The notes beneath the pieces are model-generated. The model was given only the letters and a program-made list of their open reading frames with translations. It was not told where the DNA came from and ran no database searches. Of a DNA stretch of 64,000 nt, positions 1-8,951 are shown one piece after another. Both the position numbers and the translations under genes were made by a program. Each line of letters opens with the position of its first letter. Positions within the stretch are counted from its first letter, which is position 1. The DNA comes from Halopseudomonas bauzanensis (GTDB lineage: Bacteria > Pseudomonadota > Gammaproteobacteria > Pseudomonadales > Pseudomonadaceae), in NCBI RefSeq assembly GCF_900114735.1, contig NZ_FOUA01000003.1, positions 295,944 to 359,943 of the forward strand. Reading direction: 5' to 3'.

Positions 1-467
1 ATATCACGGCTCAGAGCATGCAAACTGCTTTGCAGCTCTTCAGCATTATCGATACGCCTATAGTGCGCATCCAGTAGTTCCTGTAGGCGCGCATGGGAGT
101 CCACCACAGGCAATAACCAGCGTGTATAGCCCGGAGACGTTCTTCGCAGTTCAACCTCCGACTGTGGTAGCTCGGCCGTGTCGGCCACGCTCGATTGCAG
201 GCGGCTCAGTTCTGCGCTTACATCCTCAAGCCGCTGACTGGCGGCCAGGCTCTGTAAGCGGGTCATGCCCTGCAGATATGCCTGCTTATTGCGTAGCTCA
301 TAAGGGCTACCGTTTTCGTTGAAATACACCAGAATGTTGGCGCATACCGAAAAGCCCAACGAGCGCATCTCCTGTATCGCCTGCGCCGAACTCGCCTGTG
401 TTGCATGGGCTGGCAACATCGCAACCAATAACGCAAAACCCCACGCGACCCACTTGAATCCCTTCAT
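1..467 (-). CDS. Secreted hypothetical protein, C-terminus outside the window
   Basis: The reading frame starts at an ATG with a GGAGG ribosome-binding site five bases upstream and stays open to the left edge, so at least 155 residues are present and the C-terminus is missing. The N-terminus is a typical Sec signal peptide: MKGFKWVAWGF, a hydrophobic stretch, and a likely cleavage near HATQA. The mature part is mostly helical-looking and rich in Leu, Glu, Gln and Arg, with one Cys near residue 43. I do not recognise a family. It lies 32 bases downstream of the chemoreceptor gene on the same strand, so the two are probably co-transcribed. A periplasmic accessory role is possible but only a guess. 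Confidence 0.7.
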   Translation of the reverse strand, partial: MKGFKWVAWGFALLVAMLPAHATQASSAQAIQEMRSLGFSVCANILVYFNENGSPYELRNKQAYLQGMTRLQSLAASQRLEDVSAELSRLQSSVADTAELPQSEVELRRTSPGYTRWLLPVVDSHARLQELLDAHYRRIDNAEELQSSLHALSRD

Positions 468-499
468 AAAAACCTCCAGCAAACTTGTCTGCGGCCCCT

Positions 500-2152
500 T
501 CAGGTCCGGAAATGACTGACTGACAGCTCAAGCTCTCCTGCCAGCTCCCTTAGTGATGCCACGGCCGAGGTCACCTGATGGGAGATCAGATCCCCCTCTT
601 CCGCCATTTTTGCGATTCGCTCTATACCCAGTGAAATATCCTTGCCGCCCTCATTCTGTATCTGCACCGCCAAAGCGATTTCACTCACCCCCGTACTGGA
701 CGCGCCGACCAGACCAGCCGCCTCCAGCAGCACATTCTCCAGTTCCTGGAGCAGCACCTGGCTGCTATCCAGTGCTGCCGCACCTTCATCCAGCACTCGC
801 GTGACACTCCCTGACTGGCTTTCGAGTTCATCGGTAAGCTCATTGATGGAGTTGGCCGCCACTGCCGAACGTTGGGCCAGAATACGCACCTCATCAGCCA
901 CAACGCTGAAACCGCGACCACTCTCCCCCGCCCGCGCGGCCTCGATCGCGGCATTCAGTGCCAGCAGATTGGTTTGTGCGGAAAGCTCCTTGACCCGGTT
1001 GATGCTGTCAGTAATGGCAGTGGTGCTGGAGACGAAGTCGCCGACCGATAGGGTGATCGCGGCGAAAGCATCCCGCACCCGGCAGATTTCATCCAGCAGC
1101 CTGGCCAAAGCTGAACGGCCATTCTCTGCCCCTCGCATACTGGCGTCGGCTGACGACCGCAAATTTTCTGCATGCGAGGCAATAGAAGCGATACCCACGC
1201 TCATCTGCTCAACGGTGGATGAGGCCTGAATGGCCGCACCGGCCTGCTCATTGGCACCCCGTGCCACCTCATTGGAGGTGGTCACCAGCTCCTCCGCGGA
1301 GGCTCCGACCGACTCGGCAATACGCGTCACTTGCTGCACTGCCCTCTGCAAACTGATGATCAGCGCATTGAAGGCCATGGCTGTCTGGGCTATCTCGTCC
1401 CTGCCTGTCACCTCGACACGATGAGTCAGATCGCCGTCCCGCAGCTTGATAGCAGCCTGCTCGATCGCCTTGATAGAGCGCAGAATCTGATGACGCACCA
1501 GTAGCCCGACAACGAGCGCCAGTGCGATGGCGACCAGAACCGCAACCGCCAATGCCGTAGTAACTGATTTAGCAGTCGCGTCTGCCGACGTGAACGACAT
1601 GCTGGCCAACTCCTTCTGCTGATCCAGATACAGGTTAAGGAGGCCGACCAAGCGCGTATAATCCGCCCTTACATAGCCTAGCTGCGATGGGGCCAGATAC
1701 GGATTGTTCAGTGACGCGTCCGCGAGCTGCTCTACTCCCCCGCCAAACGCCACTGCCTGTTCCTGCAGGTTCTGGTAGAGCACCATCTCCTCTGCAGTGA
1801 GGCTCGCTGACTCAGACAGACCCTGCTCGATCCCTGCCAACATATCCTTCACACTGGCCCGCATGTCTTCCACGTAAAACTGCATTTCTTCTTCGGAGAC
1901 ATTACCCTCGCTCTGAATGACCTGAACCACAGCCGCGTAAGAGCCGACCATCGCTGCCTGAGAAGCGGCTGCAATGTCCAGTGCGCGCTGGTATTGACTG
2001 AAGCGGACATGCTCCACCTGGTGCAGCACAGCCTGCTGCCGCTTGAGCCCGTCATAAGCAACAGCGGAGATAACGATAAGCAGGAAAACAATCAGTGCGG
2101 GGGCAAATAAAAGCTTCGCGCCAATGGAAAAGCGGCTGAGCCATGGCATCAT
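500..2152 (-). CDS. Methyl-accepting chemotaxis protein
   Basis: Membrane chemoreceptor of 550 residues. The order is a first membrane helix (about 13-33), a periplasmic helical ligand-binding region (about 35-195), a second membrane helix (about 198-220), a HAMP linker (about 220-272) and a cytoplasmic signalling domain. The highly conserved hairpin that contacts CheA/CheW is plain at about 390-432, including the [14 protein letters not shown] and [13 protein letters not shown] segments. The C-terminus lacks a CheR-docking pentapeptide. Two consecutive ATG codons are possible starts. It is divergent from the MFS-ferredoxin operon at 2320, so it may sense the compound that operon helps to use; that link is an inference from position only. 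Confidence 0.93.
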   Translation of the reverse strand: MMPWLSRFSIGAKLLFAPALIVFLLIVISAVAYDGLKRQQAVLHQVEHVRFSQYQRALDIAAASQAAMVGSYAAVVQVIQSEGNVSEEEMQFYVEDMRASVKDMLAGIEQGLSESASLTAEEMVLYQNLQEQAVAFGGGVEQLADASLNNPYLAPSQLGYVRADYTRLVGLLNLYLDQQKELASMSFTSADATAKSVTTALAVAVLVAIALALVVGLLVRHQILRSIKAIEQAAIKLRDGDLTHRVEVTGRDEIAQTAMAFNALIISLQRAVQQVTRIAESVGASAEELVTTSNEVARGANEQAGAAIQASSTVEQMSVGIASIASHAENLRSSADASMRGAENGRSALARLLDEICRVRDAFAAITLSVGDFVSSTTAITDSINRVKELSAQTNLLALNAAIEAARAGESGRGFSVVADEVRILAQRSAVAANSINELTDELESQSGSVTRVLDEGAAALDSSQVLLQELENVLLEAAGLVGASSTGVSEIALAVQIQNEGGKDISLGIERIAKMAEEGDLISHQVTSAVASLRELAGELELSVSHFRT

Positions 2153-2251
2153 TATGGTACCTCGTTCCTTTTATTATTGTTGTGCTGCGGGAAAGGTGCC
2201 CGCGGTGTGGACAATCCGATCCTTATGCAATATTCTGACATCAGTATACAG

Positions 2252-2265
2252 TTCTGCAGTCAGAA
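2252..2265. promoter_or_regulatory. Inverted repeat in divergent promoter region
   Basis: TTCTG-CAGT-CAGAA is a perfect five-base-arm inverted repeat 55 bases before the MFS gene at 2320 and about 100 bases before the divergent chemoreceptor gene. A second TTCTG lies 19 bases upstream. It resembles one half of the TGCAGAA/TTCTGCA operator seen at three other promoters in this window, but the spacing differs, so membership in that set is uncertain. Confidence 0.3.
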
Positions 2266-2319
2266 ATTGGTAGCATTTCTCCGATAAGCTGATGCCATAA
2301 AAAAAATGAAGGACAGCGT

Positions 2320-3597
2320 ATGAATCATTCAAGCAATAGCGCCGCCATCGATTTTTCGGAATTTAGAACCAGTTGGCGGGTACTCATCCTGGCCTTGCTA
2401 GGCATTGGCATCAGCATCAATTCCTCATTGCTTTATGGCTTCGGAACCCTTGTCGTTCCGTTGGAAGAAGCCTTTGGCTGGAGCAGAAGTGCGCTGCAGG
2501 TAGCTATTACCTTTCTATTCGTGGGCGCAGTTATCTCGTTGCAACTGGTAGGCTGGTTCAATTTGCGTTTTGGGATCAAGAAAGTAACCGCAATTTCCAC
2601 GTGCTTGACGGTGCTGGGTTATTTGGCGGCCACCCAGCTCGGTGAGTCGATCTGGAGCCTTTATCTGGCATTCACGATCATTCCGATATTGAGTATTGGC
2701 AACCTCGCTGTCACCTGGACTCAGTTACTCAACATGTGGTTTGAGAAGAATCGCGGTCTGGCGTTGGCTATTGGCCTCTCAGGAACCGGCCTCGCCGCAG
2801 CTACTGTCCCACCGTTGCTTTCCTGGGGCATTGGCATCTGGGGCTGGCAAGCAGCCTTTATCATGCTGGCCATGATCAACCTGCTTCTGCTGTTACCCCT
2901 CACCATCTGGTGGTTTTCGGTTCCAAAACCAAAGAGCCATAAAAGCGAAGCTGACAAGCAGGCGGCCCTGCGCAGTATTACCGGAATGACGTTCAAGGAA
3001 GGCTTCACCTCGAAGAACTTCTGGATCTGCAATATTGCCCTGGCGCTGGTGATGTCGGTGGTTATTGGGATGGTTACCAATACCATACCCATCTTGCGTG
3101 ACCTCGGGCTCTCTGCAGAAGAAGCCGGCCTGGTATTCAGTGGTTTCGGTATTTCACTGGTTTTTGGACGAATCCTAGTCGGCTATCTGCTGGATCGCGT
3201 GTGGGCCCCAGGCATATCGGCCATCAGTCTGGCCATGCCTGCCATTGGCTGCCTGATCCTGCTCAGCGGAACAACCGATTTCACCTTGCTCTTGCTGGCA
3301 GCAATTGCAATTGGCTTTGGTGCAGGTGCCGAGTTCGATATTGCCGCATTTTTGGTCGCCCGCTATTTCGGGCTGAAAGAGTACGGCCGGCTGTATGGCT
3401 TTCATATCGGCTTATTGACCGCTACGGCGGCTGCGGCCCCTTTATTGTTTGCCGCCTTCTTGAGCCAGACGGGGTCGTATACAACCATGCTCGTTTACTG
3501 TCTTGTCTGCTCGATTGTGGGCCCACTGATGCTTCTGACCTTGGGTCGAGCCCCCCAATTTGAAACCCAACCCCCACTCAAGCCTGCTGTGGCCTGA
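2320..3597 (+). CDS. MFS transporter (monocarboxylate-porter-like)
   Basis: Twelve-helix major facilitator of 425 residues in the inner membrane, probably a proton-coupled importer of an organic acid. Hydrophobic segments alternate throughout, and the central loop (about residues 205-225) is hydrophilic, as usual for the family. The protein is clearly paralogous to the MFS at 30499-31764: both share IWSLYL, a W-x-x-NRGLALAI segment, and GAGAEFDIAAFL near the C-terminus. An AAGGA-type ribosome-binding site precedes the ATG. It is the first gene of an apparent operon with the ferredoxin (22 bases downstream) and ferredoxin reductase, which suggests import of a substrate for a P450 or Rieske oxygenase. 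The substrate is unknown. Confidence 0.88.
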   Translation: MNHSSNSAAIDFSEFRTSWRVLILALLGIGISINSSLLYGFGTLVVPLEEAFGWSRSALQVAITFLFVGAVISLQLVGWFNLRFGIKKVTAISTCLTVLGYLAATQLGESIWSLYLAFTIIPILSIGNLAVTWTQLLNMWFEKNRGLALAIGLSGTGLAAATVPPLLSWGIGIWGWQAAFIMLAMINLLLLLPLTIWWFSVPKPKSHKSEADKQAALRSITGMTFKEGFTSKNFWICNIALALVMSVVIGMVTNTIPILRDLGLSAEEAGLVFSGFGISLVFGRILVGYLLDRVWAPGISAISLAMPAIGCLILLSGTTDFTLLLLAAIAIGFGAGAEFDIAAFLVARYFGLKEYGRLYGFHIGLLTATAAAAPLLFAAFLSQTGSYTTMLVYCLVCSIVGPLMLLTLGRAPQFETQPPLKPAVA

Positions 3598-3619
3598 AAC
3601 CGTTGACTGGAGAAAAACA

Positions 3620-3940
3620 ATGCCAACGATAACGCTGATCGAACATAACGGTACCCAACATTCCATTGTCGGTGAAGTGGGCCAATCCGTGATGCAAGCC
3701 GCCATGAATGCCATGATTCCCGGCATCCAGGGAGACTGCGGCGGTGCCTGCAGTTGCGCAACCTGCCATGCATTCGTTGACGAGGCCTGGGTGAACTCTG
3801 TACCACAAGCGGAAGAATGCGAGTCCGATATGCTTGAGTTCGCCAGTACACGCCAGGATAACAGCCGCCTTACCTGCCAGCTTGTCATTCAGGATGATAT
3901 GGACGGCATAGTGCTGCGCCTGCCTGAATCTCAATACTGA
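3620..3940 (+). CDS. [2Fe-2S] ferredoxin, adrenodoxin/putidaredoxin type
   Basis: Small electron carrier of 106 residues. The cluster ligands are C40, C46, C49 and C86 in the C-x5-C-x2-C-x36-C spacing of the adrenodoxin type, within GDCGGACSCATCH. This class passes electrons from an FAD-dependent reductase to bacterial P450s and some Rieske oxygenases. The chosen ATG has GGAG seven bases upstream; a longer reading frame starting inside the MFS gene is less likely. The reductase gene follows after 17 bases, so the pair forms an electron-transfer module. No P450 lies in this operon; the only one in the window is at 17750-19027 on the other strand. A second ferredoxin of the same type is encoded at 61219-61542. 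Confidence 0.95.
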   Translation: MPTITLIEHNGTQHSIVGEVGQSVMQAAMNAMIPGIQGDCGGACSCATCHAFVDEAWVNSVPQAEECESDMLEFASTRQDNSRLTCQLVIQDDMDGIVLRLPESQY

Positions 3941-3957
3941 CGTACTCAGGAGTTGAT

Positions 3958-5193
3958 ATGTCGCTTTCGTCAGTTGTAATTGTCGGTGCCGGCCAGGCAG
4001 GTTTCCAGGTTGCCGCATCCCTGCGCCAAGGAGGCTTTTCCGGGCACATCTCGCTGATCAATAATGAACCTGGCTTGCCCTACCAACGCCCGCCGCTATC
4101 AAAAGCTTATCTACTGGGCAAAATAGCCACATCCAACCTGGCCTTTCGCCCGGAAGCTTTTTTCGATCAGCAACAGATAGAGTTGCTGCAGGACGATGCC
4201 ATCACTATTGACCGGCAGAACCGGCATGTCGTTTTGGCCAGTGGCAAGAGCCTGCAATACGATCATCTGGTACTGGCTACAGGCGCGCACAACCGCCCTC
4301 TTTCGGTACCCGGCGATGACCTTCAAGGTGTATTTGGCATCAAGACCCTGGCCGACGCCGACGCGCTGGCCCCCAGGGTAAAAGACGCTCGTAACGTCGT
4401 GGTGATTGGCTCAGGCTTCATCGGTCTGGAATTTGCCGCCGTTGCCGCGGCATTGGGAGCGTCGGTTCATGTGGTGGATCTCGGGGATCGGCCCATGGCC
4501 AGGGCGGTTTCCAGCGACATGGCCGCCGTTTTCCGCCAGACACATGAATCCTGGGGCGTCCAGTTTCATTTTCATCAGGGCGTCACCCGACTCATCGGCG
4601 AAAATGGCCAGATTACCGCGATTGAAACCACTGACGGCAAGGTATTGCCCGCCGAACTCCTAGTCTACGGCATCGGTGTCATACCCAATATAACCATCGC
4701 CAATGAGGCGGGACTGGCAATCGAGAACGGTATCAAGGTCGACGCTAACCTGCTGACCTCCGATCCGCACATATCGGCCATAGGCGACGTTGCCTGTTTC
4801 CCATGCATCCAGAATGAAGGTGAGCATACCCGTATCGAATCAGTGCCTAACGCTATGGAACAGGCGCGAACCCTAGCCAGCAGGCTCTTGGGCAACGCCA
4901 AGCCATTTGATGCAGTACCCTGGTTCTGGACTGATCAAGGTAACCTGAAATTGCAGATCGCTGGCCTTTCCACCGGCTATGACAGCACGGTCAGACTGGG
5001 TTCGGAAGCAACACAGCAGTTCTCGGTACTGTGTTTCCGTAAGGGCCAGTTGGTTGCTGTCGAATCCTGCAATCGTCCCGGGGATCACCTGGCAGGAAAA
5101 AAAATTCTCTCTCGTCCACCGGAGCTTACCTCTGCCGAGGCCAGCGCACCCGGCTTCGATCTCAAAATCTGGGAACTGGCTCATCGTCCTTAG
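3958..5193 (+). CDS. NAD(P)H-dependent ferredoxin reductase (putidaredoxin reductase type)
   Basis: FAD-containing reductase of 411 residues that moves electrons from NAD(P)H to a [2Fe-2S] ferredoxin. The N-terminal FAD site is VVIVGAGQAG (GxGxxG at 10-15). The RPPLSK segment typical of this class is at about 44-49, the NAD site is GSGFIG at 151-156, and the second FAD motif is SAIGDVA near 276. The ATG follows an AGGAG site. It is directly downstream of the ferredoxin gene, which is its obvious partner. It is the only such reductase in the window, so it may also serve the second ferredoxin near the Rieske genes (inference). Confidence 0.95.
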   Translation: MSLSSVVIVGAGQAGFQVAASLRQGGFSGHISLINNEPGLPYQRPPLSKAYLLGKIATSNLAFRPEAFFDQQQIELLQDDAITIDRQNRHVVLASGKSLQYDHLVLATGAHNRPLSVPGDDLQGVFGIKTLADADALAPRVKDARNVVVIGSGFIGLEFAAVAAALGASVHVVDLGDRPMARAVSSDMAAVFRQTHESWGVQFHFHQGVTRLIGENGQITAIETTDGKVLPAELLVYGIGVIPNITIANEAGLAIENGIKVDANLLTSDPHISAIGDVACFPCIQNEGEHTRIESVPNAMEQARTLASRLLGNAKPFDAVPWFWTDQGNLKLQIAGLSTGYDSTVRLGSEATQQFSVLCFRKGQLVAVESCNRPGDHLAGKKILSRPPELTSAEASAPGFDLKIWELAHRP

Positions 5194-5206
5194 TCAGTGA
5201 TTGTTT

Positions 5207-5241
5207 AACCCCGGACACCCACCAGGATGAAAGGGGTTTTT
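5207..5241 (+). terminator. Rho-independent terminator after ferredoxin reductase
   Basis: AACCCC and GGGGTT pair across a 20-base loop and are followed by a run of T. The hairpin lies 13 bases past the ferredoxin reductase stop, and the T run ends only a few bases before the CAGGAG site of the next MFS gene. It may therefore end the operon or partly attenuate transcription into that gene. Confidence 0.6.
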
Positions 5242-5260
5242 CAATTCAGGAGCCAGCAGT

Positions 5261-6454
5261 TTGGATACCCGTACCACAGCCCCTACGCAGCCCACGCTGT
5301 CGATCATTTTCATCGTCTGCTTCAACTTCATGTCATATGTGGCCAGCGGACTGCCTTTGGCGGTACTGCCCGGCTTTATCCTCAACGAACTCGAATTCGG
5401 CACTGTCTGGGCTGGTATCGTGATCGGTGCACAGTATGTGGGAACACTGCTGTCTCGACCATTGGCCGGCTTGCTTGCCGATCGCTTCGGGGCCAAATCC
5501 GCTGTCATCATTGGACTCGTCGCCCTCGTTCTTTGCGGGATACTGACCACACTGGCCATCGTGATGTATTCCTCGCCCTGGCTCAGCATTTGGCTCCTAC
5601 TCGGCACCCGCGTGATCCAAGGCTTCGCTTCAGCGATGGTTTCCACTCCGTGCTGTACCTGGGCTATCGGCTTGCACGGCAAACCGCATACCGCACGGGT
5701 AATGTCTTGGAACGGCATTGCCGCCTATGGCGGTATCGCCGTCGGCGCGCCACTGGGGGTGTTGATCAGAGACCAGTTCAACCTGGCCAGCATCGGGATG
5801 TGCATCGTATTGCTCGGACTGTTTGCGCTACTGGTGGCGGTCGTCAGACGCCCCGCGCCGCTGGGGCGCGGCGAGCGACTACCCTTTCTCCACGTGTTGT
5901 GCTCGGTATTGCCCAACGGTCTGGTACTGGTCTGCAGTTCGGCCGGTTTCGGCAGTCTGACCGCCTTCATCGCGCTCTATTTTGATAGTCTCGGCTGGTC
6001 GAACGCCGCTTGGTGCCTGACGGGCTTTGGTATCGCCTTTATCTTTGCCAGGCTCGCCACGCCCAATGTGATACCACGTTTCGGTGGCTATCCTGTCGTG
6101 AAGCTATGTCTTTCAATACAAGGCTTGGGGCTGCTGCTGGTTTGGCTGGCACCCTTGCCCGAGGTCGCGATTCTCGGTGCATCCCTCACTGGGCTGGGAG
6201 TGTCCTGGGTATACCCGGGACTGGCGGTGGAAACGCTGGCACGCACCCCGGACGCCAATCGCAATTCCGCACTGAGCGCGCTTTCGCTGTTCTTCGATAT
6301 AGCGGTGGGTTTGGCAGGTCCGTTGATGGGGCTGCTCGCTGCCAGTTCAGGTTTCGCCGAGGTTTTTCTCGGTTCGGCGCTGCTGGCAGGCGCCGGTTTC
6401 ATACTGGTTATGGCCCTGCGCCGGGCGGCCCGCCAGCCAGTACTGACATCCTGA
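5261..6454 (+). CDS. MFS transporter (YfcJ/YhhS-like)
   Basis: Major facilitator of 397 residues with twelve predicted membrane helices, resembling the sugar-efflux/YfcJ-YhhS group. The start is a TTG, chosen because CAGGAG lies eight bases upstream and no ATG is suitably placed. MFS motif A is visible as GLLADRFGAK near residue 75. A terminator-like hairpin separates it from the ferredoxin reductase gene. The role is probably export of a metabolite or toxic intermediate, but the sequence does not identify the substrate. Confidence 0.85.
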   Translation: MDTRTTAPTQPTLSIIFIVCFNFMSYVASGLPLAVLPGFILNELEFGTVWAGIVIGAQYVGTLLSRPLAGLLADRFGAKSAVIIGLVALVLCGILTTLAIVMYSSPWLSIWLLLGTRVIQGFASAMVSTPCCTWAIGLHGKPHTARVMSWNGIAAYGGIAVGAPLGVLIRDQFNLASIGMCIVLLGLFALLVAVVRRPAPLGRGERLPFLHVLCSVLPNGLVLVCSSAGFGSLTAFIALYFDSLGWSNAAWCLTGFGIAFIFARLATPNVIPRFGGYPVVKLCLSIQGLGLLLVWLAPLPEVAILGASLTGLGVSWVYPGLAVETLARTPDANRNSALSALSLFFDIAVGLAGPLMGLLAASSGFAEVFLGSALLAGAGFILVMALRRAARQPVLTS

Positions 6455-6512
6455 GCCCAAGACAGCCTGCATCCTCAGGTTCAGCAAAGAGCAAGTAGTC
6501 CACACACGTCAT

Positions 6513-6560
6513 CTGAGTGATCGCTACGGACGCAAGTTACCGCTATATTTGGTCTTCCCT
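6513..6560 (+). pseudogene. Short remnant matching Bcr/CflA MFS motif A
   Basis: The 23 bases at 6514-6536 are identical to 12557-12579 inside the Bcr/CflA transporter gene, and similarity continues for about 20 bases more. In frame this reads LSDRYGRKLPLYL, which is MFS motif A. Nothing around it can be read as a transporter, so it looks like a scrap left by a deletion or recombination. No function is proposed. Confidence 0.4.
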
Positions 6561-6677
6561 GAAAGCCTACATATCTTATCTCCCCTGCTCTCGGCTCCTG
6601 CTACGCATGGGATATGCGGCAAATAAGCCAGCACCACATATTTTCATATTCCAGCCAAAATCACTTTACAAAATAAA

Positions 6678-6710
6678 CACAGTATATATTATGACAATAT
6701 TGTCACTGTG
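6678..6710. promoter_or_regulatory. Nested palindromic operator before the monooxygenase gene
   Basis: TGACAATATTGTCA at 6692-6705 is a perfect 14-base palindrome, and CACAGT (6678-6683) with ACTGTG (6705-6710) forms a second, wider inverted repeat around it. The site is 22-54 bases before the monooxygenase ATG, where a repressor would block transcription. The TetR gene at 8004 is the nearest candidate regulator (inference). Confidence 0.55.
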
Positions 6711-6731
6711 ATAAAAAATACAAGGTGAGAA

Positions 6732-7952
6732 ATGCAAATAGCCCACGAGACATCCGAAGACCTCCACCCCACTCCCGTAACGGCCGTACGCAAGCTGTTG
6801 CCACTAATCGAAAGGCATGCCGCGCAATGTGAGCAGGAAGGCCGTGTCCTGGATGAGGTAATTGAGGCACTGGAGCAGGCCGGGCTGTTCCAGATGATGT
6901 TTCCCAAACGGGCTGGAGGATCGGGGCACAAGATCATCACTCACATCGAAACTGTGGCCGAAATAGCAAAGGCTTGCCCTGGCACCGCCTGGGCCTTCAG
7001 CCTGCTTTCCGGAGTAACCGCGTCAGTCGCATCCATGCCCCCGGCAATTTCAGAGTTGGTCTTCAAGACAGGGGCAGAGCGAGTTTGCAGCGTCGCTGCG
7101 CAAACCGGCACTGCGCAGGCAACAGAAGATGGGTATGCCATCAGTGGCCGATGGGGATACGCATCGGGCTGTCTGCACGCCGACTGGGCACTCAACGGGG
7201 TAAAAATCATCGACGAGCAGGACCAGGTAATTGATGCCGGGTTCGCCCTCATGCCACTGCAGCATCCACAGGTGCGAATCGAGAACACATGGCATGTAGC
7301 CGGAGTTTGTGGCTCCGGCAGTAACACCGTCGTTGCGGAAAATATCGTAGTCGCCCCCATTCAGATATTGCGCTATTCCGAACTGCGACGCAGCAACGCG
7401 GCTGATCCCAAGGTACTGGCTGCCATGGAGCCCAGAGATCGCTGGCCAGTCGAACCTCTTTTTCCTCTAGGCGTCCTCGCTCCTATGCTGGGCGCCGCCA
7501 GCGCCATGCTGGAAAAGGTTCGGAAGAGCTTGCCCGAACGCCAGATCATCGGCTGGCGCTACGACAGCCAGAGCGAGTCGCAGGTGTTCGTACAGCAACT
7601 GGGTGAGGCTGCAATGGAAATCGATTCCGCTTGGCTGCATATCCGCCGTGCTGCGGAGCAAATTGACAATACTGCACAGATAGCCCCATTGAACGGCTTT
7701 GAAAAAGCCTGTATTCAGGCGGACTGCGGCTATGCCATGGGTCTCCTGCGCAAAGCAGGCGAGCGTCTGATGGACATCGCCGGCCCCGCCGCGTTTGCTC
7801 AGAACAATTCCCTGCAACGCCTGTGGCGAGATCTGAATGTGGGCAGTCGTCATACCGCACTGAACACAAGACTTTCACTCGAACTCTATGGACGCGCTCT
7901 GACCGAACGGGAATCGAATCTTCTACTTTTACCCGAAATAAAGAGACAATAA
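6732..7952 (+). CDS. Flavin-dependent monooxygenase, acyl-CoA dehydrogenase fold (HsaA/DszC-like)
   Basis: A 406-residue protein of the group D flavin monooxygenases, which use free reduced flavin from a separate reductase to hydroxylate phenolic or polycyclic substrates. The N-terminal helical region, the AKACPGTAWAFSLLSG segment (about 83-98) and the middle beta domain with ISGRWGYASGC fit the HsaA/HpaB-C2/DszC type rather than a true acyl-CoA dehydrogenase: the catalytic Glu region of the dehydrogenases is not evident. AAGGTGAG precedes the ATG. The required flavin reductase is most likely the C-terminal half of the fusion protein at 10395-11693. A palindromic operator lies just upstream and a TetR gene follows. 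The substrate is unknown. Confidence 0.85.
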   Translation: MQIAHETSEDLHPTPVTAVRKLLPLIERHAAQCEQEGRVLDEVIEALEQAGLFQMMFPKRAGGSGHKIITHIETVAEIAKACPGTAWAFSLLSGVTASVASMPPAISELVFKTGAERVCSVAAQTGTAQATEDGYAISGRWGYASGCLHADWALNGVKIIDEQDQVIDAGFALMPLQHPQVRIENTWHVAGVCGSGSNTVVAENIVVAPIQILRYSELRRSNAADPKVLAAMEPRDRWPVEPLFPLGVLAPMLGAASAMLEKVRKSLPERQIIGWRYDSQSESQVFVQQLGEAAMEIDSAWLHIRRAAEQIDNTAQIAPLNGFEKACIQADCGYAMGLLRKAGERLMDIAGPAAFAQNNSLQRLWRDLNVGSRHTALNTRLSLELYGRALTERESNLLLLPEIKRQ

Positions 7953-8003
7953 AGGTTCCCCTCCGCACACGGCCGGTTCGAACTTTGACGGATAGGAATT
8001 GAG

Positions 8004-8705
8004 ATGAACAACGAAACTGCACGCCCGACCAAGATGGACGAAGAGCTCGATTTTCGGGTGAGAGTCGCTCGCGAGAAGCGTGAACGCATGCGACAGCGCC
8101 TGCTCTTCGCAGCACTGGATGTATTTCTGGTGAGCGAACGCACTAAACCGCCAGTTATTGATGATGTCATTCTCAAGGCCGGGGTTTCTAGAGGAACCTT
8201 CTACAAATACTTCGACTCTCTGGATGAGGTGCTGGCAGAGCTCGGCCAGCAAATGGCAGATGAGATGATCGAAACCTATGAGCGGATTTTTGCGCAGCTT
8301 TCCGACCCTGCCGCCAAGGTAGTTGCCGGACCGCTTCTGTCGCTTACCCATGCCGGCATGCAACCACAGAAGGTGGCATTCACCTCAAAGGTCGATTTTG
8401 TCGGCTACCTGTCTCTCAGCAAGCGCCTCGGCAGCATTGTCACAGCCTGCCTGAATGAAGCTAAACAGAGCGGTGCCGTACACTTCGCGTCACTTGATGC
8501 CGCTACCGATTACATCATCGGGGCCACGGTCGAAGGCTCACGAAGAATGATGCATAACCAACTGTTCGATAAGGAATACCTGCATGAATTGGTATTGCTT
8601 ATCATGCGTGGATTTGGCATGAGCAACGAACAGGCCACGCAGGCAATCAATATCGCATGGGAACAACTCAACAGCCATTCTGACAACTTGCCCTGGTGGC
8701 ACTGA
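8004..8705 (+). CDS. TetR-family transcriptional regulator
   Basis: DNA-binding regulator of 233 residues. The N-terminal helix-turn-helix is clear at about 45-75 (VILKAGVSRGTFYKYFDSLD), and the rest is a helical ligand-binding and dimerisation domain with little conservation. It is encoded 51 bases after the flavin monooxygenase gene in the same direction. The perfect palindrome before that gene (6692-6705) is a plausible target, giving autoregulation of a monooxygenase-tetR unit. The inducer is not predictable. The next gene lies 246 bases away and no clear terminator was seen between them. Confidence 0.9.
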   Translation: MNNETARPTKMDEELDFRVRVAREKRERMRQRLLFAALDVFLVSERTKPPVIDDVILKAGVSRGTFYKYFDSLDEVLAELGQQMADEMIETYERIFAQLSDPAAKVVAGPLLSLTHAGMQPQKVAFTSKVDFVGYLSLSKRLGSIVTACLNEAKQSGAVHFASLDAATDYIIGATVEGSRRMMHNQLFDKEYLHELVLLIMRGFGMSNEQATQAINIAWEQLNSHSDNLPWWH

Positions 8706-8951
8706 CGGGGCAGCCATTTCAAGCGGGAGGAAAGAAGGAGATGCCATTAAATAAAAACCTGAAGTTCTAAACACACAAAATTACAGGCAATGGCTCGACT
8801 ATAGCTGGAACTCTCTCATTGCCGGTAACAACCACCTCTCCGAACTCAAGACGTTCGCGACTGATGTCGTGATCTAGGAGTCGTGTTCCCAAAATAAAAA
8901 CAAGAAAGCCGACCTCTCTTGCCTGTAAGACGGGTCAGCCAGGAGATGAAA

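Noticed and set aside
5227..5985. A 252-codon plus-strand frame overlapping the second MFS gene
   Set aside because: Its composition is Arg- and His-rich as in shifted frames, and the MFS frame is clearly the coding one.
8741..8770. A nine-codon ATG frame with GGAGG upstream, before the DUF1329 gene at 8952
   Set aside because: Too short to support as a gene, and there is no adjacent attenuator structure.
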